A DNA stretch of 64,000 nt from Bacillota bacterium (GCA_023459875.1 JAEWRY010000024.1:1-64000); one strand, 5' to 3'. Shown: positions 1-8,485, counted from the stretch's first letter. Made by a program: numbers and translations. Notes: generated by a model not told the origin, from the sequence alone.

Positions 1-914
1 CCATCAGCCGGGATTTGGACGAAATGCTCAGCGCCATCAGCCAGTGGATGCCCCTATATATGAGCGGACTGATCGAGCCGTATTTTTACCCCAAAAAGCG
101 GGACGGTGTTTTCAAACAGACGTTGTTTATCGCGCCGGAGACGGCGGCAGTCGTTTCCAATTCTATCGGCCACCAGCTTTCTCTTGCCGCCAACGTCCTT
201 TATCGTGACCGCGCCGCGGTGGCGTCCTTCGCGGAGGAATTCCTGCAGTACCTGCACTTGTGCCGCCCGCTGATGCGGATTTTTACTGCCAGAGACCGCG
301 ATGCCTGCTACGATACGCTGACGGAATTCGAGCGGCAAAAGGCTGACACCCTAATTAAGACCGAATCGCTCTCCCTTTTGACCCTTCCGGAGGCTCTCGC
401 GGAGCGTCTGCTCCAGCGGGCGGGGCCAAACGAGGCCGGGACCTTATCGGCTCACGGCGCGCGCCAAAAAGGTTTTCTAGAGCGCCTGGCTTCCAGCCGT
501 TTTGACGAGATTGTCTCTCTGCCGGATGTGGATATACTAAAGAACGGTGGGCTCAAGGTGTCTATGTCAGACATGCTGGGTGGCGGGGCTGTGTATTACA
601 CGCCGGAGGAGTTTGCAATCCATCTGGAGCGCGTCATTGAGCTGCTTGAAACTTATGAGAATTATCGCATCCATCTGATCGACAGATCGGTCGAGGATCG
701 CTACATGGTTTACGCCCGCGAGGAGCTGGGCGTCATCGTGGCGAAGGCCTCACAACCTCCGGCTGTTCTGGCTATGAGCGAGAGCAACATGGTCGCCGCC
801 TTCTGGGACTTCCTGAAAGGTCTGGTTGGAGAAAAGGCTTATGCCTCGCAGGATAGAGCCTCGACGCTTTCCCAACTAAATGATTATCTGCAAAAGCTCA
901 GAGTTGAAATCTGA
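1..914 (+). CDS. C-terminal part of a large unrecognised protein (partial at left edge)
   Basis: The frame is open to the window edge, so the start lies outside; about 304 residues are visible and end at TGA 912-914. The visible part is soluble, acidic and largely helical, with no signal peptide or membrane segment. I do not recognise a catalytic motif. The all-helical layout resembles the effector region of some long clostridial helix-turn-helix regulators, but no DNA-binding part is in view, so this is only a guess. It is followed at once by a 23-bp perfect inverted repeat. It is the only plus-strand gene in the first 6 kb, and the element genes next to it run the other way, so it may be host sequence flanking the element. 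Confidence 0.55.
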   Translation, partial: ISRDLDEMLSAISQWMPLYMSGLIEPYFYPKKRDGVFKQTLFIAPETAAVVSNSIGHQLSLAANVLYRDRAAVASFAEEFLQYLHLCRPLMRIFTARDRDACYDTLTEFERQKADTLIKTESLSLLTLPEALAERLLQRAGPNEAGTLSAHGARQKGFLERLASSRFDEIVSLPDVDILKNGGLKVSMSDMLGGGAVYYTPEEFAIHLERVIELLETYENYRIHLIDRSVEDRYMVYAREELGVIVAKASQPPAVLAMSESNMVAAFWDFLKGLVGEKAYASQDRASTLSQLNDYLQKLRVEI

Positions 915-915
915 G

Positions 916-973
916 AACAACGGCTGGGGATTAGAACGCTCATTTCGGATCGTTCTAATCCCCAGCCGTTGTT
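916..973. terminator. Perfect 23-bp inverted repeat, likely terminator
   Basis: Arms 916-938 and 951-973 are exact reverse complements around a 12-base loop. The structure starts two bases after the stop codon at 912-914, as expected of a terminator. There is no T-run on either side, and the stem is longer than usual for a Rho-independent terminator, so a mobile-element or protein-binding role is also possible. Confidence 0.5.
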
Positions 974-974
974 G

Positions 975-1120
975 AGCAGTGCTTTGCGTTGACGCAACCC
1001 GGTTGATCTTGCGCACCTTGGGCTGAATCCTCTGCGCATGCTCAAAGCCGCGTCTGAAAATAATCAGCAGCCTGTCGGTGCCGACGACCTTGATGGTGTC
1101 GGTAAGCCGGCGGACGAGGC
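975..1120 (-). pseudogene. Possible remnant of a serine recombinase C-terminus
   Basis: Read on the minus strand, an open frame without a start encodes a stretch around VRRLTDTIKVVGTDRLLIIF. It resembles the end of large serine recombinases, where a hydrophobic strand pair (leucine-rich helix, then 'I-V-D-R-L-I-F-R-G') closes the protein. Only about 45 residues remain, and the frame runs into the inverted repeat. Such recombinases often sit at ends of clostridial conjugative elements, which would fit here. The match is by eye and weak. The rest of 1121-1290 shows nothing I can name. Confidence 0.25.
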
Positions 1121-1290
1121 TACGAGAAATTAGGCTTTACTTTGCTCGACTATAAGGGAACCTGCTTATACGAGGAACAGACTCCTCATTCTCTAGCTCT
1201 TTAAGCGCCTTAGACTCTACGGCTTTGCGTCCCCATCTTTGGATAGGTTTGCCCTTGGCATTATTTTATTTTAGATACTTTGTTACCCAA

Positions 1291-1725
1291 TCATGACTGG
1301 AAAGTTTGGCTAATTCCAGGTGCAGTAACTCTGTTTTTCCCGGCCTTCTTTGAAGCGTACAGGTTTTCATCCACTTCAGTGATAATAAAAGCCTTTGAAA
1401 AGTCGCCCATAAAGTCAACGCGCTGCTGGTAATCTCCTGTAGCGACCTGTTGTGTCTGCCACGTCAGGTGCTTTAGTGTTGCGTGTAATGCTTTTAGCGG
1501 GGCAGCCATTTCGTTTTCCGGAGAAGGCAGGGTATCATTCAAATCCCCTTTTGATAGCTCTTTAGCAAGCGCGGTGGTTTCTGTAACGCATTCCGCAAAG
1601 AACTGAAGCCCTTTTCCTAATTCCAAAAAATCCTCAGGCAGCTTTTCAAAATCCAAAGCGGCATGGGCAGGGTCGTATATGACATCACGCAGGTAGTTGT
1701 ATAAAATTTCAGCGCCGGGATTCAC
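1291..1725 (-). pseudogene. Internally deleted sensor diguanylate cyclase (GGDEF protein)
   Basis: This 144-residue frame starts at GTG (1723-1725) behind an AAGGTG site. Residues 1-112 match the sensor/HAMP-like front of clostridial diguanylate cyclases (YNYLRDVIYDP, GDLNDTLPS, HLTWQTQQVATGDYQQRVD). After FMGDFSKAF the sequence jumps to VDENLYASKKAGKNRV, the closing helix of a GGDEF domain (consensus D-LY-AK--GKN). The linker and the whole catalytic part with the GGDEF motif are missing, yet the frame is kept. An intact relative would make cyclic di-GMP; this product cannot. It lies 43 bases after a V4R sensor gene, a frequent partner. An expressed dominant-negative or scaffold role cannot be excluded. 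Confidence 0.7.
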
Positions 1726-1768
1726 AATGCTTCACCTTCTTCCATACCGTAGAGAATACGGCTTTGTT

Positions 1769-2305
1769 TTATCGGACGGCTACCGCTCGAAAGCGGCATA
1801 CCCTGTCGCCGGATGCCCAGCAGTCAATCTCACGCACATCGTATTTTTTGCCGGTATATGCTTCAAGAATACCGGAAATAAAGCCCTCGTCATAACTGCA
1901 CACAGACTCATTTGTCACGGGTAATCCGCTGCAATCCAGATCCTGTGCCACCGTGAGCATGATTTCTCCGCTGGCAGCATCATAGGATTCCATCCGAAGA
2001 ATGCCAATCTTAAGTTCCGATAATGCCTTTTGCAGATTCGCAAGAAATGTACTAAATTTGACTTCTAAATCCATCACATTTTTCGCAAACTCACTTCCCG
2101 CCAGAAAACCGGCCTGACGGAAATACTCATTGGCCTGTTCCTCTTCAAAAGCCTTGCTTAGGGTATCCAGCATGGTATATTGCCTCAGCCGATATACCAA
2201 TACCGGCATTTCTTCGCCTAAATCCCCACGCCCCTTCTTGATGTCGCCGAGACCTTTCCATGAAAAGCTACTGTGTTTTTTTTGTTTCATAAACACATTT
2301 TCCAT
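1769..2305 (-). CDS. V4R-domain sensor protein
   Basis: Predicted product is 178 residues. The start is set at the ATG at 2305, eight bases after AAAGGAGG; an ATG two codons upstream touches the ribosome site. The C-terminal half carries the V4R (4-vinyl reductase) signature: Y-D-G-F-I-S-G-I-L, then KKYDVREIDCWASGDRVCRF with two conserved cysteines. V4R domains bind small hydrophobic ligands or metals through such cysteines and feed signalling proteins. The N-terminal third is basic with a short helical region. No membrane segment is present, so it is cytosolic. It is the first gene of a pair with the broken GGDEF gene downstream, suggesting it once tuned cyclic di-GMP output. Confidence 0.75.
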   Translation of the reverse strand: MENVFMKQKKHSSFSWKGLGDIKKGRGDLGEEMPVLVYRLRQYTMLDTLSKAFEEEQANEYFRQAGFLAGSEFAKNVMDLEVKFSTFLANLQKALSELKIGILRMESYDAASGEIMLTVAQDLDCSGLPVTNESVCSYDEGFISGILEAYTGKKYDVREIDCWASGDRVCRFRAVAVR

Positions 2306-2578
2306 CCGCATATCCTCCTTTAATTCCCGGTAAGTGTAAAGAATACTACACTTGGTTTATATTGAAATATGCTATTTATCAAGGAATTCAGGGTTTTTTA
2401 ATAAAAAACGATGCCCCCTCTTTTGGGTATAATTGAGTCTGCGATAACACCAATAATCCAGAAAAGACGGTCATCATTTGAACTCAATTATGACTTTATC
2501 TGCTACGGTCATAATGAAATAGTGACCGATATCCAACACACATCGAGTACCTTTGGTCATTAGCATAAGCAGGCATTT

Positions 2579-2866
2579 TTAACGCATCGCAATTTGGTCG
2601 TTGATAGTCATTTTGCCGGAAAACCGCGCTTTATATTGCAGATGCGCACACTCCAGCTCCTTCCATTCGCTTTCCGCTGTCTGAAACTCCAAGAGAGCGG
2701 TCCACATTTGCGGGGAGTTGTACGGCACCTTTTTCTCCACGAGTCTGCGCAGCTTTTCCCGGCGCTTTTCAACCTTTAGCCCCAGCCTGAAAAGCTGCCC
2801 GGCTTGATCAACCAATATCGCCTTTTCCTGAGCGGTCATCCTATCCATCTCCTCATATGTAGTCAT
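2579..2866 (-). CDS. Small charged coiled-coil protein of unknown function
   Basis: This 95-residue product is rich in Glu, Lys and Arg, with long helices and heptad-like spacing between residues 20 and 80. There is no signal peptide, membrane segment or Cys/His cluster. It is transcribed alone on the minus strand between the V4R gene and the tandem repressor. Similar small proteins accompany clostridial conjugative elements, but I know no function for the family. The steady amino-acid composition and clean start at ATG 2864-2866 make it a likely real gene. Confidence 0.55.
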   Translation of the reverse strand: MTTYEEMDRMTAQEKAILVDQAGQLFRLGLKVEKRREKLRRLVEKKVPYNSPQMWTALLEFQTAESEWKELECAHLQYKARFSGKMTINDQIAMR

Positions 2867-2986
2867 TGTGTATTCTTTGTATTATTATAGACTACATTAC
2901 GAGGGCGAAGCAAGAAAAACCGTTTATCCTGTTGAAAAAAGCGTAAATGCGTGATTCTGAGGTTCTCCAACAACAGCGCTGATGGC

Positions 2987-3661
2987 TCAGTCTGATTCCT
3001 TGTCCGCGTATCTGATCATCACCGACGCCATATCGCTGATCATCTCGATCTGCGCCGGAGTCAGATGCTTGAATTGGATACCGAGCCGCTCCGCGCTGTC
3101 GGGGATCACTGAGTTTTCGAGGTAATCTCCCAGAAGGAAATCCGCTGACGTTCCAAGCGCGTTGCAGATCTTGATGAACAGCGTAAAGCTGGGCAGTATG
3201 GCGCCGCTTTCAATCTGGCGGATATGGGGCGCGCTGACTTCGCAGATACCACCCAGTTGAACAGAGGTGAGCCCTCTGGCCATGCGGAGCTGGTTGATGC
3301 GCTTGCCGAACGCTTCCTTTTCCGCGGAATCCGCCGGCGAGACATGCCTGATCATCACGGCGATCATTTCGCTGAGCATTTCAAGCTGGAACGGCGTCAG
3401 GTTCCCGAGCTGTTTACCGAGCCGCTTCAAGCAGTCCAGAAGCAGAGGCTTATCCAATAAGCCGCCTAACAGCAGGTCGGCAGATGTTTTGAGCGTGTTG
3501 CACAGCCGGATGAACAAGGCGAAGCTCGGAAGTCTGCCGCCGCTTTCGATCTTGCGGATATGCACCGCGTTGACGCCGCAAAGCTCGGCCAGCTGTTCGG
3601 AGGTAAGGCCCTGGTCCTTCCGCCGCTGATTAATCCGTTTGCTTAACGTATGCGCTTCCAT
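2987..3661 (-). CDS. Tandem XRE-family repressor with two helix-turn-helix domains
   Basis: Predicted product is 224 residues. The start is taken at ATG 3661, nine bases after AAGGAG; the upstream ATG overlaps that site. The protein is an internal duplication: residues about 5-60 and 116-175 are each a Cro/C1-type helix-turn-helix (GLTSEQLAELCGVNAVHIRKIESG and GLTSVQLGGICEVSAPHIRQIESG). Each is followed by the same helical tail ending in LTP-Q-EM-S-M--VMIR. A single chain carrying both halves should bind a palindrome as a covalent pseudo-dimer. A TTGTA-TGC-TACAA dyad lies 33 bases upstream of the start. It probably controls itself and the element genes nearby. Confidence 0.8.
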   Translation of the reverse strand: MEAHTLSKRINQRRKDQGLTSEQLAELCGVNAVHIRKIESGGRLPSFALFIRLCNTLKTSADLLLGGLLDKPLLLDCLKRLGKQLGNLTPFQLEMLSEMIAVMIRHVSPADSAEKEAFGKRINQLRMARGLTSVQLGGICEVSAPHIRQIESGAILPSFTLFIKICNALGTSADFLLGDYLENSVIPDSAERLGIQFKHLTPAQIEMISDMASVMIRYADKESD

Positions 3662-3694
3662 GTAAATCATCTCCTTGTAGCCTTAATTTCACGT

Positions 3695-3707
3695 TTGTAT
3701 GCTACAA
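3695..3707. promoter_or_regulatory. Palindromic candidate operator TTGTATGCTACAA
   Basis: The exact dyad TTGTA-TGC-TACAA lies between the repressor gene start (3661) and the untranscribed spacer. Size and symmetry fit a Cro/C1-type site. That the tandem repressor binds it is inferred from position only. The rest of 3710-3898 has two small overlapping hairpins (around 3812-3850) and no gene. Confidence 0.4.
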
Positions 3708-3898
3708 GTTTACATGGCTTTCCATTTTACCAATAGCGCCCAGAACATTACACAAGAAACTATTAGGATACAATTTTTTCTTTTTCTGTGATGAAGTTTT
3801 TAGAGTGAGAGGTTCTTGGGGGTTCACCATGAACCGGGCCTCGGTTCAGCGAAAAAAGGGTATAGTATCCCCCTGGCGGCAGCTGTGATTTTTTCGTG

Positions 3899-4168
3899 CT
3901 ACTCGCTTTTCAGGATGAGCCGGTTGGAGGTATGGCTTCCGTTCTCGCGATAACGGAACTCCTTTTTTACCAGCCCAGCTTGGACAAGATCGTGCAGGGC
4001 TCGCTTGACGGTGCTTCGGGAAAGCTGCAGGTCGGCGGCGATGGTGTTGACCGCGGGCCAGCAGTCCACTCCCGTTCCGACACGGTCACGGAGGTACATA
4101 TAAACGGCCCTCGCCCGATGGGGAAGCTCATCAGGCGAGGCGGTATAGATGGCGTTGAAATAACTCAT
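3899..4168 (-). CDS. Small winged-helix DNA-binding protein of the conjugative element
   Basis: Predicted product is 89 residues, starting at ATG 4168 after AAGGAGA; the longer open frame upstream overlaps the VirD4 gene and has no ribosome site. The fold is a helix-turn-helix of the replication-initiator/MarR-like kind: WPAVNTIAADLQLSRSTVKRA followed by a wing (GLVKKEFRYRENGSHTSN). Such proteins lie beside TraG/VirD4 genes in Firmicute elements and are taken to regulate or help replication. It sits 11 bases downstream of the coupling-protein gene on the same strand, so the two are probably co-transcribed. Confidence 0.7.
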   Translation of the reverse strand: MSYFNAIYTASPDELPHRARAVYMYLRDRVGTGVDCWPAVNTIAADLQLSRSTVKRALHDLVQAGLVKKEFRYRENGSHTSNRLILKSE

Positions 4169-4179
4169 AGGCGTTCTCC

Positions 4180-6003
4180 TTACGTTCTGAGGATAGACCG
4201 GCGGCGCGGCGCATTCTCGGGTATCTCCGCCGCCGGGGTGTGGAGCGTACCGGTGCCGCCGGGAGCTTCCGGCGGTTCGTCTGCGTAATCGTCGGCCGGT
4301 ATTTCGAGGCACGCCATGTGCTTGCGGACGATGTTTTCCTCCAGCGTCTGCTTGTCGGCGTACATAACCTTTCGGTGCGCTTTTTCTTCAATGGCATACT
4401 GTTTGCCAAAGGTGATCCCCCAATCCAGGAAGAGGCGCAGCCGGGTCTGCATGGGATGGGTTCCGGTTTTCATTACGATAAACCGACCTTTTGGCAGGCT
4501 CTTTAATTCATCGGGCGTGAGCAGGGGCCGCTCCATCATCTGGAGAGACTGGCTGGGATCATTTTTACCCCGGCTGACGCAGCCGCTCAGGACGGTGCGG
4601 CTGCCAAGCGCTTTGGACAGCACCTCGGCGGTCTGGCTGTTGGGGGCGAAGCCGCCGAAGATGGTGTCCTGGCAGTTGTCCACGATAATTTCGGAGCCTT
4701 CCTTGCCGTAGTTTTTCTGGAGCTGACCAAGACTTTGGATGATCGGCACCAGAGAGAGTCGGCGTGATCGTGAGGCTGAAAAAATTAACTCCAGCGATTT
4801 TATAGGGGGAAGCGTCCCGAGCTCATCAGCGTAAAACATCACGCGGTTTTTGAGTTTCCCGCCGTTCTCGTCCGCGACGGCAAGGATCTCCCGGTAGAGC
4901 TGCTGGATCATGAGGCTCACCATGAAATACTTGGTCAGGTCTTCCTCTGGCAGCACGATAAAAAGCGCTGACCTTTCGTTGCAGAACCGTTCCGCGTCGA
5001 TGGCGGTGTCGAAGCAGAGAATCTGCTCCATCTCGCTGTCCAGAAAGGCGTTGAGGCGAGAGAGGACGGTTGAAAGCACGGAGGCCATGGCCTGCTCTGC
5101 GGAGTTCAGGGCGGCGCCCGCGAACCAGCGGGCCTTGTGGTCGCCGGGGAGCTTGTCCATGAGCAGTTGGAACTGGCTTTTGCCCTTGACGCGGCTTGGC
5201 GCCAGAAGATCCTGCACCAGCTTGAACACGCTGACAATATGGCGGCAGTCCGTTTTCCGGCCGTCGATTTCCGTGGGCGGCAGGTATTCGGCCACCAGCA
5301 GGATCACCGCCGTGAGCAGACCCTCCGCGGCGTCATAGAAAAACTGATTCTGTCCGAAGTTTTCGTCATCGGAATTGATGATGGTCTTGGCAATAATCTT
5401 GGCGTATTTCTCGGCTTTGGCTTTCGCAGTCAGATTCTCCGGGTCCGCAAGGTAACGGTCCATATAGGTGTTGACCAGATGCAGCATGTTGTTACCGTCC
5501 GAGCGGGTGGGGTTTCTGAGATCGATGACCGCCACATGGTAGCCGTAGTGGTCGCGGGCGACGGCGCCGTAGTTGCGGAACAGATCGGCCTTAGTGTCGG
5601 TCGTCAGAAAGCTCATCCCGGAAGCACAGGCGTATTCCAGATTGGGGTATAAAAAGTAGGCGGTCTTTCCTACGCCGGATGCACCGATCATCAGGGCGTG
5701 GACGTCGTCGGTGTCCACCAGCGCCGTGATGTTGTTTTCCTTTCCGCGGCAGCCGAGGATGATGCCCTGCTCGGATGCCGCAGGGAGGCTCTCACCTCGC
5801 CGCCACAGTCCGGGCCGGAACGGAATGTGTTTGTAGGTGCTTTTGATCTCCTGCCTGGAGGCGAAGCGGGCGGTACCGTGCTGGCCGTCGCCCACCGTGC
5901 GGGACTTGATGCCGCTCAGGGTATAGTAATACGCCAGCAGTGACAGGCCGCCGATGACGGCAAACATCAGCGCGGCGGCTGCAATAAGAATTCCTAAGTT
6001 CAC
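4180..6003 (-). CDS. virD4: VirD4/TraG-family type IV coupling ATPase
   Basis: The 607-residue length is normal for the family. One membrane helix lies at residues 5-28. The motor follows, with Walker A GASGVGKT at 107-114 and Walker B RVMFYADELGTLP at 387-399; the SASRSR and IIQSLGQLQ stretch after it belongs to the TraG/VirD4 core. These proteins form hexameric ATPases at the membrane that pass relaxase-bound DNA to the mating channel. Only one N-terminal membrane helix is seen where many relatives have two. The reading frame is intact. It is the clearest sign that 1-18,120 is conjugative, and it is divergent from the gene at 6076. Confidence 0.9.
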   Translation of the reverse strand: MNLGILIAAAALMFAVIGGLSLLAYYYTLSGIKSRTVGDGQHGTARFASRQEIKSTYKHIPFRPGLWRRGESLPAASEQGIILGCRGKENNITALVDTDDVHALMIGASGVGKTAYFLYPNLEYACASGMSFLTTDTKADLFRNYGAVARDHYGYHVAVIDLRNPTRSDGNNMLHLVNTYMDRYLADPENLTAKAKAEKYAKIIAKTIINSDDENFGQNQFFYDAAEGLLTAVILLVAEYLPPTEIDGRKTDCRHIVSVFKLVQDLLAPSRVKGKSQFQLLMDKLPGDHKARWFAGAALNSAEQAMASVLSTVLSRLNAFLDSEMEQILCFDTAIDAERFCNERSALFIVLPEEDLTKYFMVSLMIQQLYREILAVADENGGKLKNRVMFYADELGTLPPIKSLELIFSASRSRRLSLVPIIQSLGQLQKNYGKEGSEIIVDNCQDTIFGGFAPNSQTAEVLSKALGSRTVLSGCVSRGKNDPSQSLQMMERPLLTPDELKSLPKGRFIVMKTGTHPMQTRLRLFLDWGITFGKQYAIEEKAHRKVMYADKQTLEENIVRKHMACLEIPADDYADEPPEAPGGTGTLHTPAAEIPENAPRRRSILRT

Positions 6004-6075
6004 GGAAGCACTTCCTTTCCTTTGCTTTTCTCGTGTGGTATCATAAAAGAAAATATTGTAAACAAGCGGTGTGTT

Positions 6076-7110
6076 ATGAAGATAGAGATCGGTGAATCAT
6101 TAATCTACTCGTGGCTTCGCCATGAGAAGCAGTGCCAGCTGGTGCAGACCAACTGGAAAGCGTCTCCTTACTGGAGCCTGGATAACTACGACGAACTTCA
6201 GGCGCTGGCCGTAAAGCTCAGCGGGTATTACCGGGACAAGTATGCCTACGACATTTTTAAGGGGTGTTCCCTGGAGCAGCTCTTAAAGCAGGCTGAAATC
6301 GACGCGATGGGAATATCCTTTTCTCAAACCGCGCAGAGCATCGTTGCCGTTGATGTCGCGTTCCACGAGGGGGGCCTGAACTACGGCGATAAGGAAACGA
6401 CAGTTATAAAAATCATCCAGAAATGCGTCCGGATTGCGCTTTGCCTGTACGGGTACTTTAATCTCGCAACCGGTGAAATCATTTTTGCCTCGCCCAAAGT
6501 CAACCCGTCCACCGAAGCATTGCTGTCGCCGGTTTTTGACGAATTGTCGGAGCTGATGAAAAGCCTGGAGCTGGAATTCACGGTCCAGCTGTACAACAAT
6601 GACGTTTTCAATGCGAACGTGATGCAGCCGATGCTGGCGAAGGGCACAAGGGTTGCCGATACCTCCGAGCTTTTTCTGCGGAGTATTCAGCTCTACCAGA
6701 TGTTTGCGCCGGCGCCGCGGGGAAGCGGATACACGGCAGCCGCCCCGCGGACGGCAAGGCCGCCGGCTGCGACAATGTCGGCCGCGCCCCACGCGGGCGT
6801 CAAGGCAATCGACAAGATCCCCAAGTGGGCGGCAAGCCCCGATCAAAATAACTATAAGATCCTACGGGCCTACTTCCAGCTGCTTGCCGAGACCGGACGG
6901 ATCAACCGCCCCGCGCTGGAAGCCCGCTGCCAGAGCGCGCAGGCGCACCCCGACGTATATGTGAGGGTTTTCAGGGGGAACTTCGCGTCCATGAAAACCG
7001 ACAAGGGAAACAGCCACGGCAAGGTATTTGAAGACGACGGCTACAATATTACGGTTTGGTCTGCCGTCGCCGACACGCTGGAAAAATACAAAAGCCAGTT
7101 TTTAGCGTGA
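6076..7110 (+). CDS. Conserved unknown protein, possibly nuclease-like N-domain
   Basis: Predicted product is 344 residues. The ATG at 6076 is preferred because the 18 upstream codons cover the promoter-like AT-rich spacer shared with the divergent virD4 gene. Residues about 1-210 form one domain with acidic and basic residues set as VDVAFHEGG, ETTVIKIIQKC and GEIIFASPKV, an arrangement reminiscent of a restriction-endonuclease fold, though I cannot confirm a catalytic set. An Ala/Pro-rich linker (about 215-250) leads to a C-terminal domain of about 90 residues. It is soluble. It is the only plus-strand gene inside the element. Function unknown; DNA handling or defence are guesses. Confidence 0.7.
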   Translation: MKIEIGESLIYSWLRHEKQCQLVQTNWKASPYWSLDNYDELQALAVKLSGYYRDKYAYDIFKGCSLEQLLKQAEIDAMGISFSQTAQSIVAVDVAFHEGGLNYGDKETTVIKIIQKCVRIALCLYGYFNLATGEIIFASPKVNPSTEALLSPVFDELSELMKSLELEFTVQLYNNDVFNANVMQPMLAKGTRVADTSELFLRSIQLYQMFAPAPRGSGYTAAAPRTARPPAATMSAAPHAGVKAIDKIPKWAASPDQNNYKILRAYFQLLAETGRINRPALEARCQSAQAHPDVYVRVFRGNFASMKTDKGNSHGKVFEDDGYNITVWSAVADTLEKYKSQFLA

Positions 7111-7157
7111 GGTCCGCCGCAGTTGGATGCTCTCTAAGGGTTCTCATGCAAAGATAT

Positions 7158-7187
7158 AAGCCGGTTCGGAGCAATCCGTTCCGGCTT
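7158..7187. terminator. Bidirectional terminator between convergent genes
   Basis: AAGCCGG at 7158-7164 pairs with CCGGCTT at 7181-7187, with an inner CGGA/TCCG extension and CTTTC after it. It lies between the stops of the plus-strand gene (7110) and the minus-strand TOPRIM gene (7191). Confidence 0.6.
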
Positions 7188-7190
7188 CTT

Positions 7191-8135
7191 TCATCCCAGC
7201 GTCGGAACCTGCCATGACGGGACCGGATTGTTCTGGGCACGCAGATCGTCGTTCCAGTCCTTATTCTGAGGAATGATCCGTCTGCAGTAACAGTCCTTTT
7301 CGCGGAGCATGGCTTTCAGCCGTTCGGAGGCTTGATGGCCCGCCTTGTCGTTGTCCAGGCACAGGGAAACCGCCCGCAGCTGAGGGTACTGCCCGAGCAT
7401 CCAGAGCATCGCCTGACCGCCCACACCGCAGAGCGCCACATAGCTGTGGCTCCGCCAGCCCTCCGGGTGCAGGGTGATGTAGGACAGCAGATCGATTGGC
7501 GCCTCGAACACGAACAGCGTATCGCCGGCGCCCACGTAATGAAAGCTGTAACGGGGATCGCAGCCGTCCACGTTTCCCTTGAAGCCGGCGCCCTCCGTAT
7601 AGAGGCCCCGCTTGTGGGCATGGCGCGGGACGCCGTGCTCATCGAATCCGATGAACACGGCATTGTGGTATTCCTTTGTCCCGTCTTTGGACTTTTCGCA
7701 GCTCTCGTAGAGGAGCTTCTGTTTAGCAAAGAAGCCGACCACCTCGCGGTCCAGGAGCCGTGTCTTCACCAGATAGGCATAGACGCGGCGCATGTCGCTG
7801 TGAGAATTGGGAAGCGTAAACGGTTTTTTCGGCTCCAACTGCTTTTGATCCGCCGGCTGGTAGACCTCGCCCTGCTCGCCCCCCAACAGCATGGTCACGG
7901 CCTCGGGATAACTCAGGTTATAAAACTGCCGCACGAAATCGATGGCGTATCCGCCGCATTCCGCGGAGTGATCGTACCACTCGTTTCCCCGGACGGTGAT
8001 GCTGTGGTCGGATGCAAGCCGTTTTTCCCGGCCGCTGGGGATCAGCTTCTCTCTGTGCCTCTGGAGAAAATCCACGAGATCCACGTTATTGGCGCGGAGT
8101 TTTTGTTCGTTTGAAAAATGGACGTAAGCGCCCAT
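7191..8135 (-). CDS. DUF3991/TOPRIM domain protein (primase-like)
   Basis: The product is 314 residues. The N-terminal 90 residues resemble the zinc-binding-type front of mobile-element primases, with WYDHSAECGGYAIDFV. The second half is a TOPRIM-like domain: LFVFEAPIDLLSY carries the first Glu, and VSLCLDNDKAG carries the Asp pair that binds Mg2+. Such proteins are standard cargo of clostridial conjugative elements. They are thought to help DNA processing or primer synthesis after transfer. The start ATG follows an AGGTG site. All expected acidic residues are visible, so it may be active. Confidence 0.85.
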   Translation of the reverse strand: MGAYVHFSNEQKLRANNVDLVDFLQRHREKLIPSGREKRLASDHSITVRGNEWYDHSAECGGYAIDFVRQFYNLSYPEAVTMLLGGEQGEVYQPADQKQLEPKKPFTLPNSHSDMRRVYAYLVKTRLLDREVVGFFAKQKLLYESCEKSKDGTKEYHNAVFIGFDEHGVPRHAHKRGLYTEGAGFKGNVDGCDPRYSFHYVGAGDTLFVFEAPIDLLSYITLHPEGWRSHSYVALCGVGGQAMLWMLGQYPQLRAVSLCLDNDKAGHQASERLKAMLREKDCYCRRIIPQNKDWNDDLRAQNNPVPSWQVPTLG

Positions 8136-8214
8136 GGGAACACCTCCTATCGATGGCGGTTGCCGATACGATGAAAAGGCACCGGGCGTTTTACCGTCCG
8201 GCGCCGCAATTTTG

Positions 8215-8268
8215 TCAGCATGGCGCTTTTAAGTTTTTTTGCTGTTTCTTCTTTTTCTGCATGTTCAT
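8215..8268 (-). CDS. Possible 17-residue Lys-rich peptide
   Basis: A short frame starts at ATG 8268 behind a good CGGAGG site seven bases away and encodes MNMQKKKKQQKNLKAPC. It lies between the TOPRIM gene and the truncated-CpaF region, co-directional with both. The ribosome site is the main support; it may instead be the start of a gene cut by decay. Confidence 0.25.
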   Translation of the reverse strand: MNMQKKKKQQKNLKAPC

Positions 8269-8284
8269 TTGATTCCTCCGGTCG

Positions 8285-8485
8285 TTACAGACTCATGGTC
8301 TGTTCGTGATCGCCTCTAGCGTGTCCGGCCGCCCGCTTTTTCTCATTCAGCTTCAGCTGCCGCTTCCGGTCTATCTGAGCGCCGGGCGGTTTTAAAGGCG
8401 GCGCGTTGTTTGCAAAAATTCTACTCATGTGATGCAGGAGACGGGTACCCGCCAGCAGGATGGACGGTTCTTTGAAGTGATCCAT
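8285..8485 (-). pseudogene. C-terminal tail of an element protein, possibly the relaxase
   Basis: The 66-residue frame begins inside the broken end of cpaF and has no ribosome site of its own. The sequence LLHHMSRIFANN followed by a basic stretch (IDRKRQLKLNEKKRAAGHA) looks like the tail of MobP/MobL-type relaxases of Firmicute elements, by memory only. If so, one deletion removed the ATPase core of CpaF, the TadB/TadC genes expected next, and most of a relaxase. Its ATG may be fortuitous. It could also be a genuine small protein. Confidence 0.4.

Noticed and set aside
4240..5943. Several plus-strand frames within the VirD4 gene
   Set aside because: All antisense to an intact ATPase gene; no independent support.
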